Below are positions 9,067-18,086 of a stretch of DNA of 64,000 nt, one piece after another. The stretch's first letter is position 1, and each line of letters starts with the position of its first letter. The translations under genes and the position numbers were made by a program. The stretch is from Iningainema tapete BLCC-T55 (lineage in GTDB: Bacteria; Cyanobacteriota; Cyanobacteriia; Cyanobacteriales; Nostocaceae), in contig NZ_JACXAE010000126.1 of NCBI RefSeq assembly GCF_014698965.1, positions 1 through 64,000 of the forward strand, given 5' to 3'. The notes beneath the pieces are model-generated. The model had not been told where the DNA came from and did no database searches. It saw only the letters and a list, made by a program, of their open reading frames with translations.

Positions 9067-9972
9067 ATGAGACAACTGGTTATTACTGAACGTATATGCC
9101 TCTTTGGTCATATCCTGGCAAAGGCTTTTGGGCTAGTAGGCATTCTACTAGTTATACCTAATGCCGAATTAATTTTGAACTTGGGATCTGTTGGTCAAAC
9201 AGCTATGCAAATGAGTATGGCTGATGGCGGTGTGGTAGATATTATTTTGGGAACTATAGCTGTTTCAATTTATGCTTACCGCACATTAGGATGGCGCACA
9301 TGGCTAGGGTTTATGCTACCAGCAGTATCGATATCAGTAGGTAGTGAATTATTGGGAACCAGTATAGGCTTTCCTTTTGGAGACTACTCTTACTTAAGTG
9401 GCTTGGGATATAAGATTGCAGGGCTAGTACCTTTTACAATTCCTTTATCCTGGTTCTACGTAGGTTTGTCTGCTTACCTAATTGCTCGTGCTGGTCTTAA
9501 AGTAGCAGAAAAACCAAGCTTGTGGCGTCAACTAGGTGCTATATTCTTTGGGGCAATGCTTTTTACTTGCTGGGACTTTGCTTTGGAACCAGCAATGAGT
9601 CAAACTTCTCTACCCTTTTGGTTTTGGAAAGAACCAGGAGCATTTTTTGGCACACCTTACCGAAATTATGCGGGCTGGTTTGGCACTAGTGCTTTATTTA
9701 TGAGTGTGGCAGCACTGTTGTGGCGAAACACATCAATTAAGTTAGAGCGATCGCAACTCAATTTACCAATTATTGTTTACTTGAGCAATTTTGCTTTTGC
9801 TGCTGGACTTAGCTTAGGTTCTGGCTTTATCATACCAGTCTCTCTCGGCTTAGTATTTGGTGTAATTCCCGCTGTGGTTCTCTGGTCAAAAACGACACCT
9901 ACACTTAAAGAAGTAGCGGTAACTACAGCTAATGAAGTTTCTGTCACAAGTGTTAAAGTTTCTGTTAATTAA
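9067..9972 (+). CDS. cruF: Carotenoid 1',2'-hydratase CruF
   Basis: A polytopic membrane enzyme that hydrates the psi end of gamma-carotene-type precursors in myxoxanthophyll (myxol glycoside) synthesis. Its 301 residues include the conserved blocks GSELLGTSIGFPFGDYSY, TCWDFALEPAMSQT and FFGTPYRNYAGWFG, typical of the CruF/DUF422 family, plus seven to eight hydrophobic helices. The Asp and Glu residues in WDFALEPAM are the likely polar core. It lies 40 bases before cruG on the same strand, the standard cyanobacterial pair, which supports the assignment. Confidence 0.92.
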   Translation: MRQLVITERICLFGHILAKAFGLVGILLVIPNAELILNLGSVGQTAMQMSMADGGVVDIILGTIAVSIYAYRTLGWRTWLGFMLPAVSISVGSELLGTSIGFPFGDYSYLSGLGYKIAGLVPFTIPLSWFYVGLSAYLIARAGLKVAEKPSLWRQLGAIFFGAMLFTCWDFALEPAMSQTSLPFWFWKEPGAFFGTPYRNYAGWFGTSALFMSVAALLWRNTSIKLERSQLNLPIIVYLSNFAFAAGLSLGSGFIIPVSLGLVFGVIPAVVLWSKTTPTLKEVAVTTANEVSVTSVKVSVN

Positions 9973-10012
9973 GACTTTTACACCCCTACCTTAATCGTCA
10001 GGTATTTTTATT

Positions 10013-11245
10013 GTGGACAACGGTTGGATTATAACCAGTGCTATTTCACTCATATTGCTGCTCATACAACTACCAGCTACAGCAATTTTATTGTCACGCT
10101 TGTTGAAAGGACCTAGTCGTCATCCTCCCGTTGCTCCCCAAAATCCCACACCAGACATTTTAGGCAGTGTCAGCGTTGTGATTCCCACTTTAAATGAAGC
10201 TCTTCGTATTAGTCCTCTATTACAAAGAATCAGTCAGCAAAGTTATGAAGTCCGAGAAATAATCGTTGTCGATAGCAAGTCTGTTGATGGTACTCCTGAG
10301 TTGGTGAAAGCATCTGGGCGCAAAGATCCTCGCTTTCGCCTCATCACAGATGATCCCTTACCTCCAGGCTGGGTAGGGCGTCCTTGGGCATTACATAACG
10401 GCTTTTTGTATAGTTCACCTAGAAGCGAATGGTTTCTGGGTATGGATGCTGATACACAACCATCACCAGGTTTGGTAGCTGGATTAGTCAAGACAGCTCA
10501 AGCTCAAGGATATGACTTAGTCTCAATTTCGCCTCAATTTATTCTTAAATATCCAGGAGAGTGCTGGCTACAACCTGCATTGTTAATGACTCTACTTTAT
10601 CGCTTTAACCCTGCTGGTGTAAATACCACTTCCCCTGAGCGTGTTATGGCTAATGGACAATGTTTTTTATGCCGTCGCTCTGTTTTAGCTGCTGTAGGTG
10701 GCTATACAAGTGCGAGTAGCTCTTTCTGTGATGATGTCACTTTAGCAAGAAATATTGCTGCCTCTGGTTATAAAGTAGGCTTCTTAGATGGTGCAAAAGT
10801 ACTAAAAGTGCGTATGTATGAGGGAGCAATAGAAACATGGAAAGAATGGGGAAGAAGCCTCGATCTTAAAGATGCTTCGTCCCAAGCTCAAATTTGGGGA
10901 GATTTATGGCTGCTCACCTCAGTTCAAGCCTTACCCCTCCCCATCCTACTAACTTTCTTTTTACTTTCTCCCCCACTCCCCTACTCCCCCACTCCCCCTC
11001 TCCTCCTAGTGGGACTAAATTCCTTTCTCCTAGTAATTCGCTTTGCAATACTATTGGCGATCGCACCTTCTTATGATCGCACTCAAGCTGCATATGATTG
11101 GTTGTTTTGGCTTTCCCCTTTAGCCGATCCCATCGCGGTACTGCGCATCTTTTTATCAGCATTGCGCACTCCACGAGAATGGCGGGGGCGCAAATACAGC
11201 GCCCTTTCGGAAAGTCAAAAGTCAAAAGTCAAAAGTCAAAATTAA
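10013..11245 (+). CDS. cruG: Carotenoid 2'-O-glycosyltransferase CruG
   Basis: A family 2 glycosyltransferase that adds the sugar to the 2'-hydroxyl of myxol, acting after CruF at the membrane. It starts with GTG at 10013 and has an N-terminal membrane anchor (residues 5-30), the nucleotide-sugar motifs VIPTLNEALRISPL and MDADTQPSPG, a QxxRW-like region, and C-terminal membrane helices. Two oddities: a CCCCACT-type heptamer repeat runs through 10961-11003 and encodes SPPLPYSPTPP between membrane segments, and the last codons (QKSKVKSQN) come from an AAAGTCA heptamer array that supplies the stop. The enzyme is probably functional, since both lie outside the catalytic domain. Confidence 0.9.
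   Translation: MDNGWIITSAISLILLLIQLPATAILLSRLLKGPSRHPPVAPQNPTPDILGSVSVVIPTLNEALRISPLLQRISQQSYEVREIIVVDSKSVDGTPELVKASGRKDPRFRLITDDPLPPGWVGRPWALHNGFLYSSPRSEWFLGMDADTQPSPGLVAGLVKTAQAQGYDLVSISPQFILKYPGECWLQPALLMTLLYRFNPAGVNTTSPERVMANGQCFLCRRSVLAAVGGYTSASSSFCDDVTLARNIAASGYKVGFLDGAKVLKVRMYEGAIETWKEWGRSLDLKDASSQAQIWGDLWLLTSVQALPLPILLTFFLLSPPLPYSPTPPLLLVGLNSFLLVIRFAILLAIAPSYDRTQAAYDWLFWLSPLADPIAVLRIFLSALRTPREWRGRKYSALSESQKSKVKSQN
10961..11003. repeat. CCCCACT-type heptamer repeat inside cruG
   Basis: The region repeats CCCCACTCCC/CCCTACTCCC with a 7-base period and is read through in frame by cruG, adding a Pro/Ser/Thr-rich loop. STRRs of this composition are usually intergenic in Nostocales. Confidence 0.7.
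11211..11242. repeat. AAAGTCA heptamer array at the cruG stop
   Basis: Four units of AAAGTCA cover the final codons of cruG. The stop codon TAA (11243-11245) follows directly, so the protein's C-terminus is repeat-encoded. Confidence 0.75.
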
Positions 11246-11264
11246 GAACCCCGGTGGGGCGTCT

Positions 11265-12161
11265 CTAAGAATCCTGGTTACCCTCAACTTTATCGCTCCT
11301 TTCCAATTCCCACAGAATCTGATTACCTTCTCTTCTTACCCGTGAGACAATCCAATTGCGCCAACGCCACTCGTCGCCTCTACTGGTAACGGCACTTGCA
11401 TGGACATCCATTAAGTCAGCTAGTTCAGAACTGGTAATTAAGTAACCTTTTTCGGCAATTTCGTCAGCAATGTGCAAGGTTTCAACTAAGTTGCGCAGTT
11501 GTGTCACCCTAATTTCACGGGGTAATTCCTCACTGCTAGTGACACTCGGGGAAGTGTATGTTTCCATAGTAGTTACATCTTCAATAGTAGTTTCTTGTGT
11601 CTTTTTGTCAATTATTGTAGAGTTTGTGTGAAAATCAGATACGCTTGATTGGTTGATTTCATCTTTTTCTGGTAAAGATTGGAGAGAATTCGCTTTCGAT
11701 AGTTGTTGTAAGTGCGGAGTTCTACCACTGGCAAAGGTACGAGCAATTACATCACAGCGTTCGTTGCCTACGTTACCGGCATGACCCCGAACATGCTGCC
11801 ATTTTACCTGTTTAGTGTTCAGTTCATCGAGAATTTCTAACAGGTCTTGGTTGAGGACTGGCTTTCCATCTGATTTTTTCCATCCTTTGTTTTTCCAGCC
11901 TTTCACCCACTTGGTAACACAGTTAATTAGGTATTCGCTGTCGGTGTGCAGGGTGATGGGTTGAGTTTGTTTGGATGCTTTGAGAAATTCAAGAGCGGCG
12001 ATCGCTGCTTGCATTTCCATCCTGTTATTGGTGGTTTGGGGGAATCCATCTCCCATTTCGTGAATTGAACCATCACTGAAGTAGACGACGACTGCCCAAC
12101 CCCCAGGACCAGGGTTGCCTGTGCAAGCGCCATCGGTGTATATACTTTGGATTGTCGGCAT
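11265..12161 (-). CDS. rnhA: Ribonuclease HI with C-terminal wing-helix-like extension
   Basis: Degrades the RNA strand of RNA-DNA hybrids. It starts at ATG 12161 (MPTIQSIYTDGACTGNPGPG). The catalytic DEDD set is visible: Asp in YTDGACTG, Glu in NRMEMQAA, Asp in HTDSEYLI, and Asp in GNERCD, with GHAGNVGN before it. The RNase domain covers about residues 1-140. A low-complexity linker (about 150-210) then joins a C-terminal domain of about 75 residues (LRNLVETLHIADEIAEKGY, SSELADLMDVHASAVTSR) resembling a helix-turn-helix. Typical RNase HI is about 155 residues, so this is a two-domain version as seen in cyanobacteria. Confidence 0.93.
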   Translation of the reverse strand: MPTIQSIYTDGACTGNPGPGGWAVVVYFSDGSIHEMGDGFPQTTNNRMEMQAAIAALEFLKASKQTQPITLHTDSEYLINCVTKWVKGWKNKGWKKSDGKPVLNQDLLEILDELNTKQVKWQHVRGHAGNVGNERCDVIARTFASGRTPHLQQLSKANSLQSLPEKDEINQSSVSDFHTNSTIIDKKTQETTIEDVTTMETYTSPSVTSSEELPREIRVTQLRNLVETLHIADEIAEKGYLITSSELADLMDVHASAVTSRGDEWRWRNWIVSRVRREGNQILWELERSDKVEGNQDS

Positions 12162-12499
12162 TGATGTTATGGTTAAGATTTTGAACCGCCAAGACGCAAA
12201 GAACGCCAAGGAAAGAGTGGTTTAGCGGTGACGGAGATATATAAGGTTAGCACAGCAAAGAAGATTCTAGATAACTAGATTTTACTCAAAAACATCTGTC
12301 TAAAAGCATAGATGTGATTTAATTATGACAATAGAAAGATATTTAATATAGCGTAGTTTAATTTACGCACAGATTTACTAAGCTAAGGCACACCTAAAAG
12401 AGTTAAGGTTTCAAAAAAATATCATAAACCTCCGGAATAAATTAGCATATTCTGCAAAATAACTCAGTTGCGCCTACTTTATTAGAGAATAACCCGGCA
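12162..12499. other. Intergenic region between divergent rnhA and glycosyltransferase genes
   Basis: 338 bases without a gene. It holds the dispersed repeat at 12175-12214 and AT-rich sequence that must contain two divergent promoters. I see no RNA gene or strong hairpin. Confidence 0.6.
12175..12214. repeat. Dispersed repeat, CCGCCAAGACGC type, copy 1
   Basis: AACCGCCAAGACGCAAAG followed by AACGCCAAGGAAAG lies upstream of the rnhA start. A near copy in the reverse sense occurs at 22586-22617 upstream of the APH/P-loop kinase gene. Both lie just outside the start codon of a minus-strand gene but in opposite orientation to it. Confidence 0.55.
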
Positions 12500-13447
12500 A
12501 TGAATAAATTACTCACAATTGCCATCCCTACATTCAATCGTGCCCAATTTTTAGACCAACAACTTACTTGGTTATGTAAAGCTATTAAAGGTTATGAGTC
12601 TGAGTGTGAAATTCTGATCTCAGATAACTGTTCAACAGACAATACCCAAGAAGTTATCAAAAAATGGCAGCCTACTTTCAGCCTGACGACATTTCAATTA
12701 AATCGACACAGCAATAATATTGGCTTAATGAGCAATCTTGCTTATTGCTTAAGCGCAGCCACAAGTAAATATGTGTGGGTGATTGGTGATGACGATCCCA
12801 TTCAGGTACAAACTCTTGGTTATGTAGTAAATAACCTCAAGCAACATCCAGATTTATCATTATTAATTCTTAACTTTGCTCGCCGCTACGTGCCAACTAA
12901 TGAAGTTAGTGAGCGTAGTTTTATCCTTGACAAGGAAGAATTTAGCACTAATGGTAAAGTCGTAATTGAAAGGTATGTAAAACAACAGTATGAAGTTTTA
13001 GGTTTTATGACTGCTCAAGTGTACCGCGCAGAAGCAGCACAACAAGCTCTACAAAATTGGCGTTCAGGTGTAAATAACAGGGAGGCACAAATATATTGGA
13101 CTGCATTCTGTGCGTTAAAAGGAAGTATAAAAATCACACAAGATGTCTATTTAGAATATGCTTGTGGCATGAATTCAATCCCAGAACCGAAACAATGGTT
13201 TAAGATGCGTTATTGGGATTTACCAGAAGTTTATGTAAAACTGATGACAATAGGATATAGTCAGGAAATTTGTAGAAAATTTCTGCTCAACCATTTTGCA
13301 GAAACTAACTGGAAAGTTATTTTAGGTGCTTTGAAACGATGGCCACTATTCACAATCAAGACATTGCTCGCATACTTTGGGGTGGTAATCGAATCCGCAA
13401 CTAAGTTACTTTTGCAATCCCAACACAGAAACGCTAGTCTCTCATAA
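12500..13447 (+). CDS. Glycosyltransferase family 2
   Basis: A 315-residue GT-A-fold transferase. The N-terminus LLTIAIPTFNRAQFLDQQL and the block ILISDNCSTDNTQEVI are the nucleotide-binding core; WVIGDDDPIQ supplies the metal-binding DxD. No membrane segment is obvious. Sugar donor and acceptor are unknown. It stands alone, neighbours being on the other strand or unrelated. Similar enzymes act in exopolysaccharide or lipopolysaccharide assembly; that role is an inference from the family only. Confidence 0.85.
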   Translation: MNKLLTIAIPTFNRAQFLDQQLTWLCKAIKGYESECEILISDNCSTDNTQEVIKKWQPTFSLTTFQLNRHSNNIGLMSNLAYCLSAATSKYVWVIGDDDPIQVQTLGYVVNNLKQHPDLSLLILNFARRYVPTNEVSERSFILDKEEFSTNGKVVIERYVKQQYEVLGFMTAQVYRAEAAQQALQNWRSGVNNREAQIYWTAFCALKGSIKITQDVYLEYACGMNSIPEPKQWFKMRYWDLPEVYVKLMTIGYSQEICRKFLLNHFAETNWKVILGALKRWPLFTIKTLLAYFGVVIESATKLLLQSQHRNASLS

Positions 13448-13489
13448 CTGAAAAGTTCCGTAGGGCACTCGGCACGATCGCTTTCACAC

Positions 13490-13859
13490 CTACCCCAATG
13501 TCAACACTCCTTGAGGTCTATCTACGACCAACTTTCGAGTTTCCAGCCATTGCAAACCCAATAAAACTTCGGGAATTCCTGCACCCACATGTACTGGGAC
13601 AATGTATTCCTGATTGTCTAGCAGTATCCTTCCCTCATAAAGGTCGAAAAACTCCTCTCCTCGAGCCGTTTGCATAGCTTTTCTGCGTTCAATAACAGAC
13701 CATCCCAAGCTTTCTGCATCTTGTAGATCCAGCGCCAGCCAACCTGTGGTAAAACCTGTATCTAGTAGCGTTTCTACCGGAATATTCTCGCCATCAGCAG
13801 CAATTAACTGTACTTCAAAAAATAGCTCACCGATTTCACCAAACAAAAACGGAAATCAT
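13490..13859 (-). CDS. Retropepsin-like aspartyl protease, start region suspect
   Basis: A small clan AA aspartic protease; one chain would supply one catalytic Asp and act as a dimer. LLDTGFTTGWLAL holds the DTG catalytic motif near residue 29, and VLLGLQWLETRKLVVD is the conserved C-terminal block. The open frame starts only at a TTG (13846). A better start, ATG 13859, overlaps the upstream stop as ATGA but is out of frame; removing one T from the T5 run (plus-strand A run 13845-13849) would give MISVLFGEIGEL, matching the frame. Either there is a one-base indel or the TTG is used. It forms a pair with the upstream small gene. Confidence 0.72.
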
Positions 13860-14173
13860 ATTTTGCCGCAGGCTCCTGTCTCATTAAGTCTAAAAGTTCC
13901 TAGCATCCCACGAACGTGCTTTTGACGGGCTTTTTGAACTGCGGCTTCTTCGTTTGCATCAATAAAATAATCGCCACTATTTGGCTCAATAATAATGAAC
14001 CAGTTGTAATGGTCGTTGATCAATTCAGGGCGGACTCGCGCAAAAATTGCATAACAATGTTGGTAAAATGCATCTCGTTCAGATTGGCGTCTTGCTAGTT
14101 CCTCTTTTGGTATTGTGTATTCTGGGAATATTCTACCCCGACGCGGTTGGCGATTGTCATGTAACTGGGTCAT
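13856..14173 (-). CDS. Conserved hypothetical protein paired with the aspartyl protease
   Basis: 105 residues from ATG 14173 (MTQLHDNRQPRRGRIFPEYT); an upstream frame extension to 14194 is possible. The middle (VRPELINDHYNWFIIIEPNS, then DYFIDANEEAAVQKARQK) resembles small cyanobacterial proteins always found next to retropepsin-like proteases, but no function is known to me. Its TGA stop is in frame with the protease frame that follows, so the two frames are separated by a single stop codon. A toxin-antitoxin or protease-inhibitor role is only a guess from the pairing. Confidence 0.65.
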   Translation of the reverse strand: MTQLHDNRQPRRGRIFPEYTIPKEELARRQSERDAFYQHCYAIFARVRPELINDHYNWFIIIEPNSGDYFIDANEEAAVQKARQKHVRGMLGTFRLNETGACGKI

Positions 14174-14298
14174 CTGTATATCTTGCCTGTACAATTGGCT
14201 TACTGTTTGTTAATCATAGTAAATCAAATTATCGGTTTTAGTGTTGCTCCTCAATGCTTTTGATGCAACTGTGAGGGAATTTGTACTATAAAAGAAAT

Positions 14299-16146
14299 AT
14301 GATAATTAGTAAAAAGCGTAACGCTCTGCGTCAATCCCTTGCAGTGTTTCGGTACAGTGGGCGTGCTGTGAATTTGGTGTGGACCACTAGCCGCTCTCTG
14401 ACCGTGATTTTTGCCACTCTCACCTTAGTCGCTGGTCTTTTGCCTGCTGCTGTTGCTTACATCGGTAAGCTGATCGTTGATGCTGTTGTAGAAGCGCAAA
14501 ATTTGGCATCTCTACAAATTAATACACAAAATATTGATTTTGTCAATAGCTATCGTCCTTTAATTTATGTGGGATTAGAGGCGATCGCAGTAGCCGCCCT
14601 AGCTGGAAGTCAGCGCTTCCTCACCGTTTGCCAATCGCTGTTGCGGGTGCTACTCGGTCAACGGGTAAACGTTCTCATCTTAGAAAAAGCACTAACTCTA
14701 GATCTTACCCAATTTGAAGACTCGGAATTCTACGACAAATTGACCAATGCAAGACGGGAAGCATCAACTCGTCCCCTCTCACTGGTAAGCCGTACCTTCG
14801 GTTTAGTACAAAGCGCCCTATCGCTGGCAACTTTTGGTGTACTGCTAGTCAGATTCTCAATTTGGGCTGTAATTATACTCATCATCGCAGCAATGCCTGC
14901 ATTCTTTGCCGAAACCAAATTTGCAGGGCAAGCATTTCGCCTATTTAGCTGGCGTGCGCCAGAAACCCGCGAACAGCATTACTTAGAAACTTTGCTAGCA
15001 AGAGAAGACTATGCCAAAGAAGTTAAACTTTATCAACTGGGAGAAACGCTGTTAGAACGTTACCATAGCTTATTCAATAGACTTTACAAAGAAGACAGCG
15101 ACTTAACCATCAGGCGGGGAGTGTGGGGTTACTTGCTGAGTTTGCTCAGTACTGCTGCCTTTTACCTAGCTTATGCTTGGATTGTAGTAGAAACAGTTGC
15201 AGGTAGAATATCCTTAGGAGATATGACGATGTATCTCATCGTCTTCCGCCAAGGGCAGTCTACTTTCTCAGGCGTCCTCACTTCAATTGGGGGAATGTAC
15301 GAAGACAACTTGTATCTTTCTAACCTCTACGATTTCCTAGAAGAGGAAGTGCCAAAACCAAAAGGGAATGCAACCAAAGGTATAAAACCCAAAGATGGAA
15401 TTCGGTTTGAGAATGTAACATTTACTTACCCAGGAAATTCACAACCCGCCTTGAAAAACATTTCACTACACCTCAAACCAGGAGAGAAACTAGCAATTGT
15501 GGGTGAAAACGGTTCGGGTAAGACTACCTTAATCAAATTACTAACACGACTATACACCCCCGACTCTGGAAGGATTTTGCTTGATGGTTTGGACTTGCAG
15601 GAATGGGATGTAGATGTACTGCGCCAACGCATCGGGGTAATTTTTCAAAACTTTGTGCGCTACCAGTTCACTGTAGGTGAGAATATAGGTGTGGGTGACG
15701 TAGAACACATAGAAGATAAAGCACGTTGGCAAATCTCTGCCCACAAAGGTATGGCACAACCTTTTATTGAACATTTGCCTGAAGGTTTTCAAACTCGGCT
15801 AGGTAAATGGTTTAAAGGAGGACAAGAACTTTCAGGAGGACAATGGCAGAAAATTGCTCTTGCTCGTGCCTTTATGCGTGAAGATGCAGACATTCTCGTT
15901 TTAGATGAACCGACATCAGCAATGGATGCCCAAGCAGAATTTGACATTTTCAATCACTTCCGCACTCTTACCCAACATCAAATGGTGTTTTTAATTTCGC
16001 ACCGCTTCTCCACAGTACGCATGGCTGACAAAATTGTAGTAATAGAATCCGGACAACTAATAGAACAAGGAACCCACGAAGAATTGTTGCGAGCAGGGAA
16101 GCGTTATGCAAAGCTGTTCGAGTTACAAGCAGCAGGATATCAGTAG
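14299..16146 (+). CDS. ABC exporter, fused permease and ATPase
   Basis: A half-transporter of 615 residues from ATG 14299 (MIISKKRNALRQS); the frame also has a TTG at 14281. The N-terminal membrane domain has about six helices (residues 30-330). The ATPase has Walker A GENGSGKTT (about residue 400), signature LSGGQWQKIALARAF, Walker B ILVLDEPTSA and the H-loop ISHRFSTVR. It should work as a homodimer pumping an unknown substrate, perhaps lipid, peptide or drug. It stands alone; no biosynthetic neighbour gives the substrate. Confidence 0.9.
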   Translation: MIISKKRNALRQSLAVFRYSGRAVNLVWTTSRSLTVIFATLTLVAGLLPAAVAYIGKLIVDAVVEAQNLASLQINTQNIDFVNSYRPLIYVGLEAIAVAALAGSQRFLTVCQSLLRVLLGQRVNVLILEKALTLDLTQFEDSEFYDKLTNARREASTRPLSLVSRTFGLVQSALSLATFGVLLVRFSIWAVIILIIAAMPAFFAETKFAGQAFRLFSWRAPETREQHYLETLLAREDYAKEVKLYQLGETLLERYHSLFNRLYKEDSDLTIRRGVWGYLLSLLSTAAFYLAYAWIVVETVAGRISLGDMTMYLIVFRQGQSTFSGVLTSIGGMYEDNLYLSNLYDFLEEEVPKPKGNATKGIKPKDGIRFENVTFTYPGNSQPALKNISLHLKPGEKLAIVGENGSGKTTLIKLLTRLYTPDSGRILLDGLDLQEWDVDVLRQRIGVIFQNFVRYQFTVGENIGVGDVEHIEDKARWQISAHKGMAQPFIEHLPEGFQTRLGKWFKGGQELSGGQWQKIALARAFMREDADILVLDEPTSAMDAQAEFDIFNHFRTLTQHQMVFLISHRFSTVRMADKIVVIESGQLIEQGTHEELLRAGKRYAKLFELQAAGYQ

Positions 16147-16166
16147 AGACGCTCCGCCGGAGCGTA
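16143..16166. repeat. GTAGAGACG palindrome family, copy after the ABC exporter
   Basis: GTAGAGACGCTCCGCCGGAG and CG following overlap the last base of the stop codon of the ABC exporter gene. The core CGCTCCGCCGGAGCG is a perfect palindrome with a short loop and could act as a terminator. The same family occurs at seven places in the window. Confidence 0.6.
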
Positions 16167-16498
16167 TGTACCAAGGAGAGTAGGGAAATACAAAATTTTT
16201 GTTCTATGCTGTCGAAATCAACAGTCAAGCCAAAATTATTATGTGCGTGGACAATCGACCCTGAAAAGTGGTATTATTTTAGTCTACTAACAACCAAACT
16301 AGCCCTATTTTAATCGTTGTCAACCCGATCAACTCAAAATACTAGCCAACACTACAGCCAGCCTATTTCATTCTTAAAATAATCCATCTACAATTACTAT
16401 CTTACTCTGCGTTCTCTACTTTCCTAAGGTTTAAACTCTAGGCTATGCGGTTCATTAAATTCAAAATCATTTTATCAACACTAAAATAACTCAATCAG
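16147..16498. other. Intergenic region before the metallophosphoesterase gene
   Basis: 352 bases without a gene. It starts with the palindromic repeat and is otherwise AT-rich with no clear hairpin or RNA gene. The promoter of the next gene should be here, but I cannot point to a convincing -10/-35 pair. Confidence 0.5.
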
Positions 16499-18070
16499 AT
16501 GAAATTCATCACCGATCCACCAATTCCCGTCAAAATTCAAAAGATGAAGGAACGGGTGCGATGGCGTCATACCAGTATTATTCAGCGAGGAATCGATCAA
16601 ACCAGTATGATTCTGGACGATGGCAACGACCATAATCCAGAATTCTCCTTTATGGTAATAGGAGATAGTGGCTCTAGGACACATTACGAACACAACCCTC
16701 AACGGCAAATTGCCGAATTAATGCATAAACATGGAGATGATTGTCGATTCGTACTGCATACAGGTGATGTAATTTACATCGTAGGTTCTCAAGAGTATTA
16801 CCCGCAAAACTTTATTGAACCTTACCGTGAGTTTCTGTTAGGAGGCGAAAATCCCAAACGCATTCGCTACGATTGCATGGTATTCAAAACACCCATCTTA
16901 CCAGTATTGGGTAATCACGATTACTATGATGTACCATTAATGTCTCGGTGGCTAGCAGGAACTACGCTTCCACTGCGCCGATGGCTACGCTATAAAGATG
17001 ATGTAGAGATTGGTTGGCACGGCTCCTATCAGGGAAACGCTTATGCAAGAGCTTTTCTTGATTACTTAAAGGCGCAATCTGGGGAGCAGCTAGAATTTCA
17101 CCTAGACAATCATTACACAGCTAAGACAGACACGGGAAGGTGTTTGCGTTATGAACCCGGAGTTTTCACCCGCTTACCCAACCGTTATTACACTTTTCGT
17201 TATGGCGGAATAGACTTTTTCGCTCTTGATTCCAATACCTTTAACGAACCATCACCTCTACCTACCAATCCAGAAGGAGAAGCAAAACGTCGTGAACTCC
17301 AATCAAAAAGACAGAAAATAGAACTTGAAGAAATCGAGATTTTAGCAGCTTGCGCTAATCTCAAGGCAAACTCTGCTGAAAATGATGAAAAACTAGATGC
17401 GCTCAAAGCCCAATTATACCAAATAGACGAAATCAAAATTGATATTGAAAAACAACTTGAATCACACTCCTCACCTGATATCGACTTTGAGCAACTCGAT
17501 TGGCTGCGCGACAGACTAATTGAATCTTGGCATACAGAGGAAGTACGTGGACGGATCATCTATTTCCATCATCCCCCCTATGTCACCGAAAAGAGTAAGT
17601 GGTATCAAGCGCAAACTTTAGCAGTACGCCACCGCTTGCGTGCTTGTTTCGATCAAGTCGCTAACACCCTTGGTTCCTTAACTCAAGGACGTGCGATCGC
17701 CGATATAATTTTCAATGGTCATGCTCACTGTCTAGAACATCTGCGCACAACAGACACAGGACATGCCGATTCTTACATCAACTGTATTATCAGTGGTGGT
17801 AGTGGTCGTCGTCCTCGTTATCAAAGAGAAGAGGGAACAGAATTGATGGAAACTTTTACAGATAACACAGGTAATTACAACCGTAAAGTTGCGGATTCTC
17901 TACTTTTCGTCGGTCGTAATGGCTACGATGACCAACAACGGCTACCTTACTCATTCGTGCGGGTTGATGTTCAAGGCGCGAGCCAACCTAAGTTTATCAT
18001 CAGACCGTTTGTTGCTGAGCGCTTTCAGGATGAATGGTACAATCGCCAGCTAGAACCATTTACGATCTAA
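16499..18070 (+). CDS. Calcineurin-like metallophosphoesterase
   Basis: A 523-residue dinuclear metal phosphoesterase. The motif series is complete: MVIGDSGSR (about residue 52), HTGDVIYIVG, VLGNHDYYD, IYFHHPPY and FNGHAHCLEHL. A coiled-coil insertion (about 255-325, rich in Glu, Lys and Leu) separates the two halves of the fold. No signal peptide is seen, so it is cytosolic. The substrate is unknown. It precedes the secreted methyltransferase-like gene by 16 bases, so the two may be cotranscribed. Confidence 0.85.
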   Translation: MKFITDPPIPVKIQKMKERVRWRHTSIIQRGIDQTSMILDDGNDHNPEFSFMVIGDSGSRTHYEHNPQRQIAELMHKHGDDCRFVLHTGDVIYIVGSQEYYPQNFIEPYREFLLGGENPKRIRYDCMVFKTPILPVLGNHDYYDVPLMSRWLAGTTLPLRRWLRYKDDVEIGWHGSYQGNAYARAFLDYLKAQSGEQLEFHLDNHYTAKTDTGRCLRYEPGVFTRLPNRYYTFRYGGIDFFALDSNTFNEPSPLPTNPEGEAKRRELQSKRQKIELEEIEILAACANLKANSAENDEKLDALKAQLYQIDEIKIDIEKQLESHSSPDIDFEQLDWLRDRLIESWHTEEVRGRIIYFHHPPYVTEKSKWYQAQTLAVRHRLRACFDQVANTLGSLTQGRAIADIIFNGHAHCLEHLRTTDTGHADSYINCIISGGSGRRPRYQREEGTELMETFTDNTGNYNRKVADSLLFVGRNGYDDQQRLPYSFVRVDVQGASQPKFIIRPFVAERFQDEWYNRQLEPFTI

Positions 18071-18086
18071 ATTTTACAACATAAAA

